Shown here piece by piece: positions 55,994-64,000 of a DNA stretch of 64,000 bases; position 1 is the first letter of the stretch; every line of letters starts with the position of its first letter. The notes under the pieces are model-generated. The model saw only the letters and a list, made by a program, of their open reading frames with translations, made no database searches and was not told the DNA's origin. The stretch spans positions 496,001-560,000 of the forward strand of contig CAWFUF010000024.1 of the NCBI GenBank assembly GCA_963818775.1. The letters run 5' to 3'. Made by a program: the position numbers and the translations under genes. This DNA is from JAMXLO01 sp963818775. Its GTDB lineage: Bacteria > Pseudomonadota > Alphaproteobacteria > Acetobacterales > Acetobacteraceae.

Positions 55994-57742
55994 GTGCTGA
56001 CTACCCTCGTCGTCCTGCTCGCGGCCGCAACCATTGCTGTGCCGCTGACGCGCCGCGCCGGCTTTGGCAGCGTACTCGGCTATCTGCTCGCCGGCATCGC
56101 CATCGGTCCGGCCGGGTTGGGACTGATCACCGATGTCAACGCCATTGCCTCGATCGCAAGTCTCGGCGTGGTGATGCTGCTGTTCCTGATCGGCCTGGAG
56201 GTTCGGCCGCAGCGTCTGTGGATCATGCGGCGCGCTGTGTTCGGTCTCGGCACAGCGCAGGTGGCGATCACCGGCGCGGTGCTGGCGGCGCTTGCACATG
56301 CCGTCGGCGTCGCCTGGCAGGGTGCGATCGTGCTGGGCGCCGGCCTCGCGATGTCGTCGACCGCGATCGTGCTGCCGATGCTGGCCGAGCGAAATCTGCT
56401 CACCACCCGCGCCGGCCGCGACGCATTCGCGGTGCTGCTGTTCCAGGACCTTGCGTTCATCCCGCTGGTAGCCCTGGTTCCCTTGCTGGCGGGCGACAGC
56501 GTGCCCGACCACGTGCCATGGCACGATGTGGCGCGCGCGGCGCTGATCATTGCCATCATTCTGGTCGGCGGTCGTTTCCTGCTGCGTCCGTTGTTCCGTG
56601 CGATCGGCGGCGCGAAGACGCCGGAGGTGTTCACCACAGTCGCACTGCTGATCGTCGCAGGCACCGCGTTGCTCGCCACCGTCGCGGGACTGTCCCCCTC
56701 ACTCGGGGCGTTCATGGCGGGCGTGCTGTTGTCGGAATCCGAGTACCGGCATGAATTGCAGGCCGACATCGAGCCGTTCGAGGGCCTGCTACTCGGCTTC
56801 TTCTTCATCTCGGTCGGCATGTCGGCCGATCTGTCGCTTGCCCATGCGCAACCGCTACTGCTGGCCGAGGCAACGGCGATGTTGCTTCTCGCCAAGGCGA
56901 CGATCGCATTTGCGCTGGCACGTCTCGCCGGCGAGAACCGGCCGAACGCGCTTCGCTTCAGCCTCGCTTTGCCGCAGGCCAGCGAGTTCAGCTTCGTGCT
57001 GTTCGCGGCCGCCGTCGCCGCGGGCGCGCTGAGCGCGGCCAATGCCGCGCTTGCCACGCTGGTCACCGCCGCCTCGATGGTCGCGACGCCGATCCTGTTC
57101 GCCGGCGCAGAGGCGGTGCTGCGGCTGAAGCCCACGCCACCACCTCAATATGACACCATCGACGCAGACGACACGCCGGTGATCATCTGCGGATTCGGCC
57201 GCTTTGGTCAGATCATCGGCCGCGTGCTGCGCATGCATGGGATCGAGTTCACCGCGCTGGAGCGTGATCCAGGCCAGGTGGAAGTAGTCCGGCGGTTTGG
57301 CACGAAGGTGTATTTCGGCGACCCCACGCGGCCTGACATGCTGCGCTCGGCGGGCGCCGAACAGGCGAAGCTGCTGGTAGTGGTGCTCGACGATCCGCCA
57401 AGCGTGCTGCGCACTGTGGATATGGCGAAGCGCAACTTTCCCAATCTCGCCATCCTGGCGCGGGCGCGCAACCGCTGGTACTCACATTTGTTGATGGACC
57501 GTGACGTGGACGGGCTGGTGCGCGAGACGTTCCACTCCAGTCTGGAGCTCGCGAGACAGGCGCTGACTGTACTCGGGATTGAAGAAGTGGCCGCCGAACG
57601 CGCGGTGACGCTGTTCCGAGACCGTGACGAGAAGAATTTGCTGGAGACGCATGCGATCTATCGCGACGAAAAGCAGGTCATTCAGAGCCAGCAGGAGGCG
57701 GCTGACGAGCTTGCCAGTCTGTTCGAGGCGGATCGGGCGTAG
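55994..57742 (+). CDS. monovalent cation:proton antiporter, Kef-type (CPA2) with RCK domain
   Basis: 582 residues. About 12 transmembrane helices, starting VLTTLVVLLAAATIAVPL and GYLLAGIAIGPAGLG, then a TrkA-N domain (VIICGFGRFGQIIGRVL) at about 395-515. It resembles KefB/KefC glutathione-gated K+ efflux systems; the regulatory KefF/G partner is absent. GTG 55994 is the only start compatible with the frame. Its 3' end overlaps the convergent MFS gene by 65 bases. Confidence 0.88.
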   Translation: MLTTLVVLLAAATIAVPLTRRAGFGSVLGYLLAGIAIGPAGLGLITDVNAIASIASLGVVMLLFLIGLEVRPQRLWIMRRAVFGLGTAQVAITGAVLAALAHAVGVAWQGAIVLGAGLAMSSTAIVLPMLAERNLLTTRAGRDAFAVLLFQDLAFIPLVALVPLLAGDSVPDHVPWHDVARAALIIAIILVGGRFLLRPLFRAIGGAKTPEVFTTVALLIVAGTALLATVAGLSPSLGAFMAGVLLSESEYRHELQADIEPFEGLLLGFFFISVGMSADLSLAHAQPLLLAEATAMLLLAKATIAFALARLAGENRPNALRFSLALPQASEFSFVLFAAAVAAGALSAANAALATLVTAASMVATPILFAGAEAVLRLKPTPPPQYDTIDADDTPVIICGFGRFGQIIGRVLRMHGIEFTALERDPGQVEVVRRFGTKVYFGDPTRPDMLRSAGAEQAKLLVVVLDDPPSVLRTVDMAKRNFPNLAILARARNRWYSHLLMDRDVDGLVRETFHSSLELARQALTVLGIEEVAAERAVTLFRDRDEKNLLETHAIYRDEKQVIQSQQEAADELASLFEADRA

Positions 57743-58919
57743 TCTCCGGCATCACCAGCCAGAGTGCCAGTGTCGCCAGTACCCCTACGAGGGCAAGCAC
57801 GGCGAATGCCGCCTGCACGCCGGCAGTATCGGCGATCCAGCCGCCGAATGTCGTGCTGATGCCGGCGCCCAGGCTCACGGCAAGACCGAGTGCGCCCATG
57901 CACAGATTGAAATGCGATGTGCCGCGTGTGATGTCCGCCGAAATAAGCGGCAACATCACGCCGAATACCGCGCCGCTGACGCCGCTTATCGCCTGTGCCG
58001 CAACCGGCAGCCATGCGCCTGGCAACACCGCGAGCAGGAGCCCGCGCAAAGGCAGCGCCGCCCAGCCCAGCAGCAATACAGGGCGCCGGCCCCGCGAGGC
58101 CGCACTGCGTCCCACCCAGGGCGAGCAAAGCGCCACGACGGCTTGCGGCACCATGATGCAGGCGGCGATGATCAAATTGGCGAAGGTGCCCGTCCGCATC
58201 GTCACAGTGGCGCCCAACAACGGCAGCATCGCAGCATTCGACATGTGGAACAGCAGTACACAGACGCCGAACGCCAGCAGTTGCCGATTGGTGAACAATC
58301 GCCGCAGCCCTGGCCAGTCGAACAGCTGGGTTGTCGTCTGTTGCCTCGCGTGCGGCCCACGCCCGATCGCGAGTAACGCCAGGAGCGCGGGTACGCACAG
58401 CGCCGCCGTCAGCAGGAACACGCTTTGGCTCGACACGTAGGTGCCCGTCACGCCCATCGCCGCAGCAGCGAGTCCGTTGCCAATTGCGGCGAAGCTCGCG
58501 TTACGCCCCAATCGCTCGCCAAGTGCTGCGTGGCCGACGAGATGCAGGCTGATCGCGGCAATCGCCGGCGTGAGCACGCAGCTTGAGAATGCGTGGAGGG
58601 CCTGTGCGACCAGGACAGGCAGGTCGCTCGGCCAGAAGGCCATCAGGAGCGCGGCGACAATGACGCCGATCAGCGCGCCGCCCGCGGCACGTCGCTTGTT
58701 GGGCGCGGCATCCACCAGTGCGCCGGCGGGGAGCTGGCTGATCAGCGCCACAATGGTGCTGAGGGTGAGGGCAAAGCCGATCTGCACCTGGGTCCATTTG
58801 TGCATCGTCAGGTAGACCGCGACGAATGGACCGAAGCCGGTCTGCACATCGGCGACGAAGAAATTCAGCAGATCGAGCGCCCGCTGACTGCGTGTCTGGG
58901 ATGTGCCGTTGGGTGGCAT
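57678..58919 (-). CDS. MFS transporter
   Basis: 413 residues, 12 predicted helices. LDLLNFFVADVQTGFGPFVA and QLPAGALVDAAPNKRR (the loop 2-3 motif A region) mark it as major facilitator, of the type often annotated as DHA/nitrate-like exporter. Direction and substrate unknown. Its last 65 bases overlap the end of the Kef gene on the other strand. Confidence 0.87.
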   Translation of the reverse strand: MPPNGTSQTRSQRALDLLNFFVADVQTGFGPFVAVYLTMHKWTQVQIGFALTLSTIVALISQLPAGALVDAAPNKRRAAGGALIGVIVAALLMAFWPSDLPVLVAQALHAFSSCVLTPAIAAISLHLVGHAALGERLGRNASFAAIGNGLAAAAMGVTGTYVSSQSVFLLTAALCVPALLALLAIGRGPHARQQTTTQLFDWPGLRRLFTNRQLLAFGVCVLLFHMSNAAMLPLLGATVTMRTGTFANLIIAACIMVPQAVVALCSPWVGRSAASRGRRPVLLLGWAALPLRGLLLAVLPGAWLPVAAQAISGVSGAVFGVMLPLISADITRGTSHFNLCMGALGLAVSLGAGISTTFGGWIADTAGVQAAFAVLALVGVLATLALWLVMPETTPDPPRTDWQARQPPPAGSE

Positions 58920-58922
58920 GGA

Positions 58923-59345
58923 TCATCGCGGCGTTTCGGGCGTCACCACGACCGGCGCCGGCTTGGTGACATCCTTGTATTCGGGCGCGGCCTTGATCTG
59001 GTCCTGCGTCAGATCGAGCGTGATCGGATGTTTCGCATCGCTCGGCGCAAAGTGCAGCGCACTCCACTCCACTGCGATCTTGCGGTTGCCGACGCCCATG
59101 AAGCCGCCGAAGTCGATCACGGCGGCCTGTGGCAGGCCTTGATCGCCGACCAGGACATCAACCAGGCGGCCGATATCCTTGCCGTCGGGATCGGCCACCT
59201 TCTGACCGAGGATGGCGAGCGCCTGGTCGGTCGGAACTTGCTGAACCTCGCCGGCCGGCGCAGCGGCGGCGGTCAGCAGCAGTGCGAAGACCGCTCGCAG
59301 GTGCCGTTGCGGCATGTGTGTGGAGGTGGGTGCGTTGCGCGACAT
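58923..59345 (-). CDS. secreted PRC-barrel domain protein
   Basis: 140 residues. A signal-like N-terminus (RHLRAVFALLLTAAAAPAG) and a PRC-barrel (DPDGKDIGRLVDVLVGDQGL, AAVIDFGGFMGVGNRKIAV). Function unknown. ATG 59345 is chosen; 59351 would overlap the DMT transporter stop, and 59315 would shorten the leader. It lies just downstream of the transporter gene. Confidence 0.78.
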   Translation of the reverse strand: MSRNAPTSTHMPQRHLRAVFALLLTAAAAPAGEVQQVPTDQALAILGQKVADPDGKDIGRLVDVLVGDQGLPQAAVIDFGGFMGVGNRKIAVEWSALHFAPSDAKHPITLDLTQDQIKAAPEYKDVTKPAPVVVTPETPR

Positions 59346-59347
59346 GG

Positions 59348-60304
59348 TCAAGCGCCGCCGCGGGCGCGCGGCTTCAAGTTATGCTGCAGTATGCTGCAAG
59401 CGACGGGCGGCCGGACCGCTCCGCTGTGCTTCACCGATGCCAGGAGGATCCCCGTCGCGATCATCGCAATGCCGATCGCGTGGTAAAGGTAGAACGTCTC
59501 GCCAAGGAACAGCACCGCGAGGATGCTGCCGAACACCGGCATGAGGTGCCACGATTGACTTGCACGAGTTGCTCCGATCAGTTCGATCCCGCGATTGAAG
59601 AACAGATACGCGATGAACGACGGGAACACCGCGATATACACCAAGGCGAGCCACGCCGGCAGGCCGCCCCCGATGCGACCACCCTGCACGACCTCCCACA
59701 AATAGAACGGCAGGATCATCATCGAGCCGATGCCCATCATGGCGACCAGGAAGCTCATCGGATGCGCGGCGGGACGCACGCGGAACATCGCGGCATATAT
59801 GCCGTAGATCACCATCGCGACCAGGATCCAGACATCGCCGCGATTGAGCGAAAGGTGCAGCAGCGTGTGGAGCGAGCCGTGCGCGGCGATGATCGCCACG
59901 CCGATCAGCGAAACCACCACGCCGGCCGATTGCCACAGCGTCGGGCGCTCGCCAAATAGCGCGAAGGCCCAGACGATGATGACCAGCGGCCCGGCGGACT
60001 GCAGCAGCAGCACATTGAGCGCGGTGGTACTGGTGAGGCCGATATACGACATCGTGTTGTAGGTCGCGATGCCGGTAGCGGAGAGCAGCAGCATCATGCG
60101 CCAGTGGCGGAGCAGCGTAGGGGCATCGCGTTTCAGGTAGGGCCAGGCGAAGCCGACGGCGATCAGGAACGCGCCGGTCCAGCGCCAATAGGCGAGCGCG
60201 ATCGGAGGCACCATGCCGACTACGCCGCGGCCAAGCACGATGTTGCCCGCCCAGAACAGGTTGGCGAGCGCGAGGAGAGACCACGCGGAGTTCCACAAAG
60301 GCAT
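59348..60304 (-). CDS. EamA/DMT-family transporter
   Basis: 318 residues with ten helices. The first EamA unit starts LLALANLFWAGNIVLGRG and the second AMVIYGIYAAMFRVRP; both show the duplicated drug/metabolite fold. Likely an exporter of amino acids or metabolites. Preceding gamma-glutamyltransferase gene is transcribed in the same direction 29 bases upstream. Confidence 0.9.
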   Translation of the reverse strand: MPLWNSAWSLLALANLFWAGNIVLGRGVVGMVPPIALAYWRWTGAFLIAVGFAWPYLKRDAPTLLRHWRMMLLLSATGIATYNTMSYIGLTSTTALNVLLLQSAGPLVIIVWAFALFGERPTLWQSAGVVVSLIGVAIIAAHGSLHTLLHLSLNRGDVWILVAMVIYGIYAAMFRVRPAAHPMSFLVAMMGIGSMMILPFYLWEVVQGGRIGGGLPAWLALVYIAVFPSFIAYLFFNRGIELIGATRASQSWHLMPVFGSILAVLFLGETFYLYHAIGIAMIATGILLASVKHSGAVRPPVACSILQHNLKPRARGGA

Positions 60305-60333
60305 GCGTCGGGTTCGCCCAAAGTGTTCGCCTC

Positions 60334-61953
60334 TCAGTACGCGCCAGCCCAGCCGTCGCGGCGTGGATCAGACCCTGCCATCTTCACGCCGTTCTCGGCG
60401 ATCCGGATGGCCTGCACGCTGCACGGCGCTTCCAGCGGTCCGACACGGTTGAGCCGATGCCCGAGCCGTTCCAGCCCGGCCAGTACCTCCTCGCCGAAGC
60501 CCGGCTCGATCGTCAGCCGACCGTCGCCTTCATGCGGCCAGTTGGCGCCCTGTCCCTGTTGGACCGAGGTCCAGCGCGGCGCCTCCAGCGCGGTCTGCGG
60601 ATCAGCGCCGAGATCCATCATGGCGGTTAGCACCTGCAGATTGACCTGCACCTGATTGTCAGCACCCGGCGTCCCTTCCACGGCCCACAGCTTGTTATCC
60701 TTGAACACCATCGGCGCATTCATCGTGTGGCGTACGCGCTTGCCGGGCGCGAGCCGGTTCGCGTGCCCCGGCGCGAGATGCCAATACGCCATGCGATTGT
60801 TCAGCAGGATGCCTGTGTCGCCTGCCGTCACGCCGGAGCCGAAGCCGGAATTGAGGCTCTGAATGCCCGACACCGCGTTGCCTTCGTCATCGACCACGCA
60901 GAAATACGTGGTGTCGCCAACCGCCGCTTCCGGCTCTGCCAGCGCAAGATCGCTGGCGCGCGTCATGTCGATCGACGCCGCGCATTCGTCGGCATAGGCA
61001 TCGGACAGCAGACGATCGAGCGGCACGTCGCCGAACCGCGGGTCGGTGCCGTAGCGCTCGCGATCGAGGAATGCGCGCTTCTTCGCCTCCACAAGCACAT
61101 GGATGCGCCGCACGGGATCGAGCGCGGTCAGGTCGAAGCGCTCGGCGATCCGCAGCATCTGCAGCATGGTGAAGCCGGTGGAATTAGGCGGCGTCTGGGT
61201 CACCCGGAAACCGCGATACGCTATGTGGATCGGATCCTGAAGCTGCGGCTGGAATGCCTCCAGATCGCGTTCATCGACCAGCACGCCGGCCTCGCGCATG
61301 CCGGCGGCGAGACGCTTGGCCAGCCTGCCGCGATAGAAGGTTTCCGCTCCGTCCTGTGCGACCTCCTCCAGCGTCCGCGCGAGGTCGGGTTGGCGGATCA
61401 GCGCGGCAAGCGGCGGCACGCCGATGTCGAGATTGGCGAGGAACACGGCGCGCGAACGTGCATCGGCGGCGAGCACCGGACGTACATCGCCCGCGAAGTG
61501 CCGGTAGTGATGAGTGATCGCGAAGCCGTCGCGCGCATGTTCGATCGCTGGGCCGCAGAGTTGCCGCCACGGCAATTTCCCGTGCGCCGTGTGCATCGCG
61601 CCGACGCCGGCGAGCAGACCGGGCGTCGAGACGCTGAGCGGGCCTCGGACCGCAATGCCCCTGGCATGGAAACGTTCTGGCGTAGCGGCGAGCGGTGCGC
61701 CGCCGGTCGCGTTGTAGCAGCGCGAGGTCGCATCACGCACGGTATAGACCTGATAGAAGCCGTCGCCGCCGAGACCGGACATGCCTGGCTCGACTACGCC
61801 GAGTGTGAGTGCAATCGCCACGGACGCGTCCACCGCATTGCCGCCGGCACGCAGCGTGTCGAGACCTGCCTGGGTCGCCAGCGGGTGATTGGCGCCAACC
61901 GCACCGTTGCGGCCCATGACCAGAACGCGGTGATTGCGGGCGGGAAGATACAT
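60334..61953 (-). CDS. ggt: gamma-glutamyltransferase family protein
   Basis: 539 residues. GRNGAVGANHPLATQAGLD and GGNAVDASVAIALTLGVVEP begin the large subunit; the nucleophilic threonine of autoprocessing is in AAVGDTTYFCVVDDEGNAV, followed by SLNSGFGSGV. Members cleave the gamma-glutamyl bond of glutathione or acylate amino acids. No signal peptide is visible from ATG 61953, so it may be cytosolic, as many of this subgroup are. A longer upstream frame is excluded. Confidence 0.9.
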   Translation of the reverse strand: MYLPARNHRVLVMGRNGAVGANHPLATQAGLDTLRAGGNAVDASVAIALTLGVVEPGMSGLGGDGFYQVYTVRDATSRCYNATGGAPLAATPERFHARGIAVRGPLSVSTPGLLAGVGAMHTAHGKLPWRQLCGPAIEHARDGFAITHHYRHFAGDVRPVLAADARSRAVFLANLDIGVPPLAALIRQPDLARTLEEVAQDGAETFYRGRLAKRLAAGMREAGVLVDERDLEAFQPQLQDPIHIAYRGFRVTQTPPNSTGFTMLQMLRIAERFDLTALDPVRRIHVLVEAKKRAFLDRERYGTDPRFGDVPLDRLLSDAYADECAASIDMTRASDLALAEPEAAVGDTTYFCVVDDEGNAVSGIQSLNSGFGSGVTAGDTGILLNNRMAYWHLAPGHANRLAPGKRVRHTMNAPMVFKDNKLWAVEGTPGADNQVQVNLQVLTAMMDLGADPQTALEAPRWTSVQQGQGANWPHEGDGRLTIEPGFGEEVLAGLERLGHRLNRVGPLEAPCSVQAIRIAENGVKMAGSDPRRDGWAGAY

Positions 61954-61966
61954 GGTCGTTTCCAGT

Positions 61967-63739
61967 TCAGCGCAGGTGGGTCGTGAAGAACTCGGCGATG
62001 GCACGATAGACGCGGCGTCTGTCGTCCGGGCGGACGAAGCCGTGACCGGCATAGTCGAAGGTCAGGTACGCCACCTTCTTCTGGCGCCCCTGCAAAGCGG
62101 TGACGTACTGCTCGCTCTCGCCGATTGGGACACGCGGATCGCGCGTGCCATGCGCAATCAGCACCGGGGCGGTGATCCGATCGACACGATGGATCGGCGA
62201 GATGCGCTCAAATAGCGCGGCGTCGCGCTCGGGGTCGCCATATTCGGCAGCACGATGACTGCGTCGCCAGGCGCCAGTACCGGCAAGCAGCGTCACGAAG
62301 TTGGCGATGCCATAGTAGTTCACCGCAGCACGCCACAGCTCCGGATGCTCGGTGATCGCCGACATCACCATGAAGCCACCGTACGATTGCCCCATGATGC
62401 CGATGCGCTCGCTATCGATTGCCGGGTGTGCGGCGAGCCAGTGCCTGCCATGCGCGAGATCGGTCACGCTGTCGAGACGCCGCTCCACATCGTCGCTCTT
62501 CGTGTAGGTGCGGCCATAGCCGGAACTGCCTCGCACATTCGGCAGCAGAACGGCGAAACCCTGCGCGAGCAGCATCTGCATGTCCGGGCGGAAATTCGGC
62601 CGCGTCTGCCCCACGGGGCCGCCATGCACCCAAATGATCGCGGGATAGCCGTCCTCTGGCCTGGCGCTGCGCGGCAATGCGAGCCAACCCGGAATACGCG
62701 TGCCATCAAAGCTTTCCCAGGACACCAGCTCGAAATCGACGAAGCCACCGGCGTGCGGTTCGGGCTGCCATATCACGCGCGGGGCACCTTCGCGCCACAG
62801 CCAGAGCGAAGGTGGTTGCGTTGGCGCCGCTGCACTGAACACCAGGCTGACGCTGTCAGGTGACCAGGCAAGATCGGTGATGACGCCACGGGGCAAGCCG
62901 CTCACCTCGGGTCGTTCGCCATCGATCGGACCGACCCGCAGCATGGCAAAGCCGCGATCGTTCTCGATCGTCGCGAGCATCCGCCCATCGGGCGCGACTG
63001 ACCACGCGTCCACGTCGCGCTCTTCGGCTGCATAGACCACCGAAGCCTCGCCGGTTTCAGGATCTAGCCGACACAGTCGCAGGAAGTTGCTGCCACCGAG
63101 ATCGGTCAGCGCCAGCAGCGTACGACCATCGCTCGCCCAGCGGACACTCTGGAAATTACCCGGGGCCCAAAGTGTACGCGCTTCGCCCGATGCGATATCG
63201 AGCAGCGTCAGCGACACATCGCCGAAGCCACGATCATGCCGGAGCGCCAGCGTGGTGCCATCCGCACGAAAACCTGACACTGTGACCTGATTGCGGCCTT
63301 GGTAAACGCACTGACGAACGCCGCTCGCGACGTCCTGCACATAGACGTCGAAATGCGCCTCGTCGCGATCATTGGCGGTATAGGCGATGCGGGCGCCATC
63401 CGACGACCAGCCGCCGAAATCGTGGATCGCCGCGCGATTTGCGGTCAGCTCGCGGGGCTCCGGCGATCGTTCGTTCGGATCGATCAGCAGTAGTTGCTGG
63501 CGCTCGTCGCCACCGAAGTCGATCCCGTAGATCAGCCGGTCATCTGACGGCGAGCGCCGCAGAAGCGCGACCTTCTCGTCGTGGAAGGTGAGCTGCCGGT
63601 CGGCGCCGGTGGTGAGATCGAGCGCCCACACCTGCGGCAGGCCCGAACCGCGCAGGTGGAACAGTGTTTCTCCGTCACGGAAGAATGCGGGTGCGGCGGC
63701 AGCGCCAATGTCGACGAAGGCTTCGGGGTCGTGTGTCAT
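61967..63739 (-). CDS. S9 family prolyl oligopeptidase-like peptidase
   Basis: 590 residues. A seven-bladed propeller-like N-terminal half is followed by the alpha/beta-hydrolase domain with nucleophile GQSYGGFMV, Asp in HGTRDPRVPIG and His in AGHGFVRP. Such acylaminoacyl peptidases cleave short peptides. ATG 63739 has no strong ribosome site. It is 13 bases upstream of ggt and likely co-transcribed. Confidence 0.92.
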   Translation of the reverse strand: MTHDPEAFVDIGAAAAPAFFRDGETLFHLRGSGLPQVWALDLTTGADRQLTFHDEKVALLRRSPSDDRLIYGIDFGGDERQQLLLIDPNERSPEPRELTANRAAIHDFGGWSSDGARIAYTANDRDEAHFDVYVQDVASGVRQCVYQGRNQVTVSGFRADGTTLALRHDRGFGDVSLTLLDIASGEARTLWAPGNFQSVRWASDGRTLLALTDLGGSNFLRLCRLDPETGEASVVYAAEERDVDAWSVAPDGRMLATIENDRGFAMLRVGPIDGERPEVSGLPRGVITDLAWSPDSVSLVFSAAAPTQPPSLWLWREGAPRVIWQPEPHAGGFVDFELVSWESFDGTRIPGWLALPRSARPEDGYPAIIWVHGGPVGQTRPNFRPDMQMLLAQGFAVLLPNVRGSSGYGRTYTKSDDVERRLDSVTDLAHGRHWLAAHPAIDSERIGIMGQSYGGFMVMSAITEHPELWRAAVNYYGIANFVTLLAGTGAWRRSHRAAEYGDPERDAALFERISPIHRVDRITAPVLIAHGTRDPRVPIGESEQYVTALQGRQKKVAYLTFDYAGHGFVRPDDRRRVYRAIAEFFTTHLR

Positions 63740-63800
63740 GATGAATACGTAGCTCAGTTGTCAGCTCTATGAAATCCGTCGATCTGCCGGCCCCCCCCAT

Positions 63801-64000
63801 TCAGGATACGCGAGGCGGCACAACGTACACCGAGTTCTTGGCAAGATCCCGCTGCAACCTGCGGAGCGCACTTCCTCTTAAGTTTGCCAGTCCAAACACT
63901 TGAACATGATGCGGTATGTTATCCCGCTCGACACGGAGCCCCAGCCTCCGAACCGCCCCTGCATGTATTCGTGTCACCGCCCAACCAGGCTGCCCAATCG
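63801..64000 (-). CDS. C-terminal end of an unidentified gene running in from the right
   Basis: The minus strand stays open from the window edge to TGA at 63803-63801, giving about 66 residues (... NIPHHVQVFGLANLRGSA ... VYVVPPRVS). Third positions are less GC-rich than in neighbouring genes. No family is recognised. An eight-C run directly follows the stop. It could be a horizontally acquired gene or an open frame by chance. Confidence 0.3.
   Translation of the reverse strand, partial: IGQPGWAVTRIHAGAVRRLGLRVERDNIPHHVQVFGLANLRGSALRRLQRDLAKNSVYVVPPRVS

Noticed and set aside
63789..63800. C8 run as a phase-variation tract
   Set aside because: It lies outside any coding frame and just after a stop codon; no promoter spacing could be defined.

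Overview
The window looks like chromosome of a high-GC alphaproteobacterium, most likely an Acetobacteraceae or other Rhodospirillales member. That placement is inferred from gene content and codon bias: a phasin with PhaR-type operators, ClpS-ClpA, a RsbRST stressosome feeding hybrid histidine kinases, HyuA/HyuB, PaaABCD, DUF29 and several TauD/TfdA dioxygenases. No rRNA, tRNA or CRISPR array was seen.

Region 1 (1-14.0 kb). A truncated XRE/S24 repressor gene sits at the left edge. A stressosome operon (rsbR-rsbS-rsbT-rsbX, then two hybrid histidine kinases, with a divergent CheY-like regulator) lies between hyuB and hyuA, two subunits usually encoded next to each other. Three proteins of this module carry RsbT-type GHKL ATPase domains; one is fused to the front of a hybrid histidine kinase, which suggests a direct link from stressosome to phosphorelay. 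A frameshifted PrpF-family gene and an M20 peptidase follow.

Region 2 (14.0-28.2 kb) is catabolic: a PaaI thioesterase, a zinc alcohol dehydrogenase, a methyltransferase/MetF-like pair, a thiolase-like/DUF35/TauD operon, an alpha/beta hydrolase, and a DUF29-paaA-paaB-P450-paaC-paaD-Rid operon in which a CYP153-like P450 splits the Paa oxygenase genes. An acyl-CoA dehydrogenase is divergent from it. Activation, oxidation and cleavage of acyl-CoA or aromatic-CoA substrates is the common theme.

Region 3 (28.2-46.7 kb) is mostly housekeeping: a D-aminopeptidase-like hydrolase, clpS/clpA, a phasin with operators and a bidirectional terminator, a DacF-type carboxypeptidase, rpiA with an M19 dipeptidase, a TPR protein, methionine aminopeptidase, a cupin, radC, a large palindromic repeat, a second TauD, a divergent Nramp transporter, cysS, trmJ and a pair of related DUF4168-like proteins.

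Region 4 (46.7-50.0 kb) is a small accessory patch: a 19-codon remnant of a GFA gene, an integrase-like N-terminal fragment, a surface-protein-like gene of lower GC, an Flp pilin and a secreted small protein, closed by an intact GFA gene. Region 5 (50.0-64.0 kb) holds recA, an SDR, an orphan peptide-binding protein with a third TauD and an FAH-family enzyme, a Kef antiporter, MFS and DMT transporters, a PRC-barrel protein, a gamma-glutamyltransferase and an S9 peptidase.
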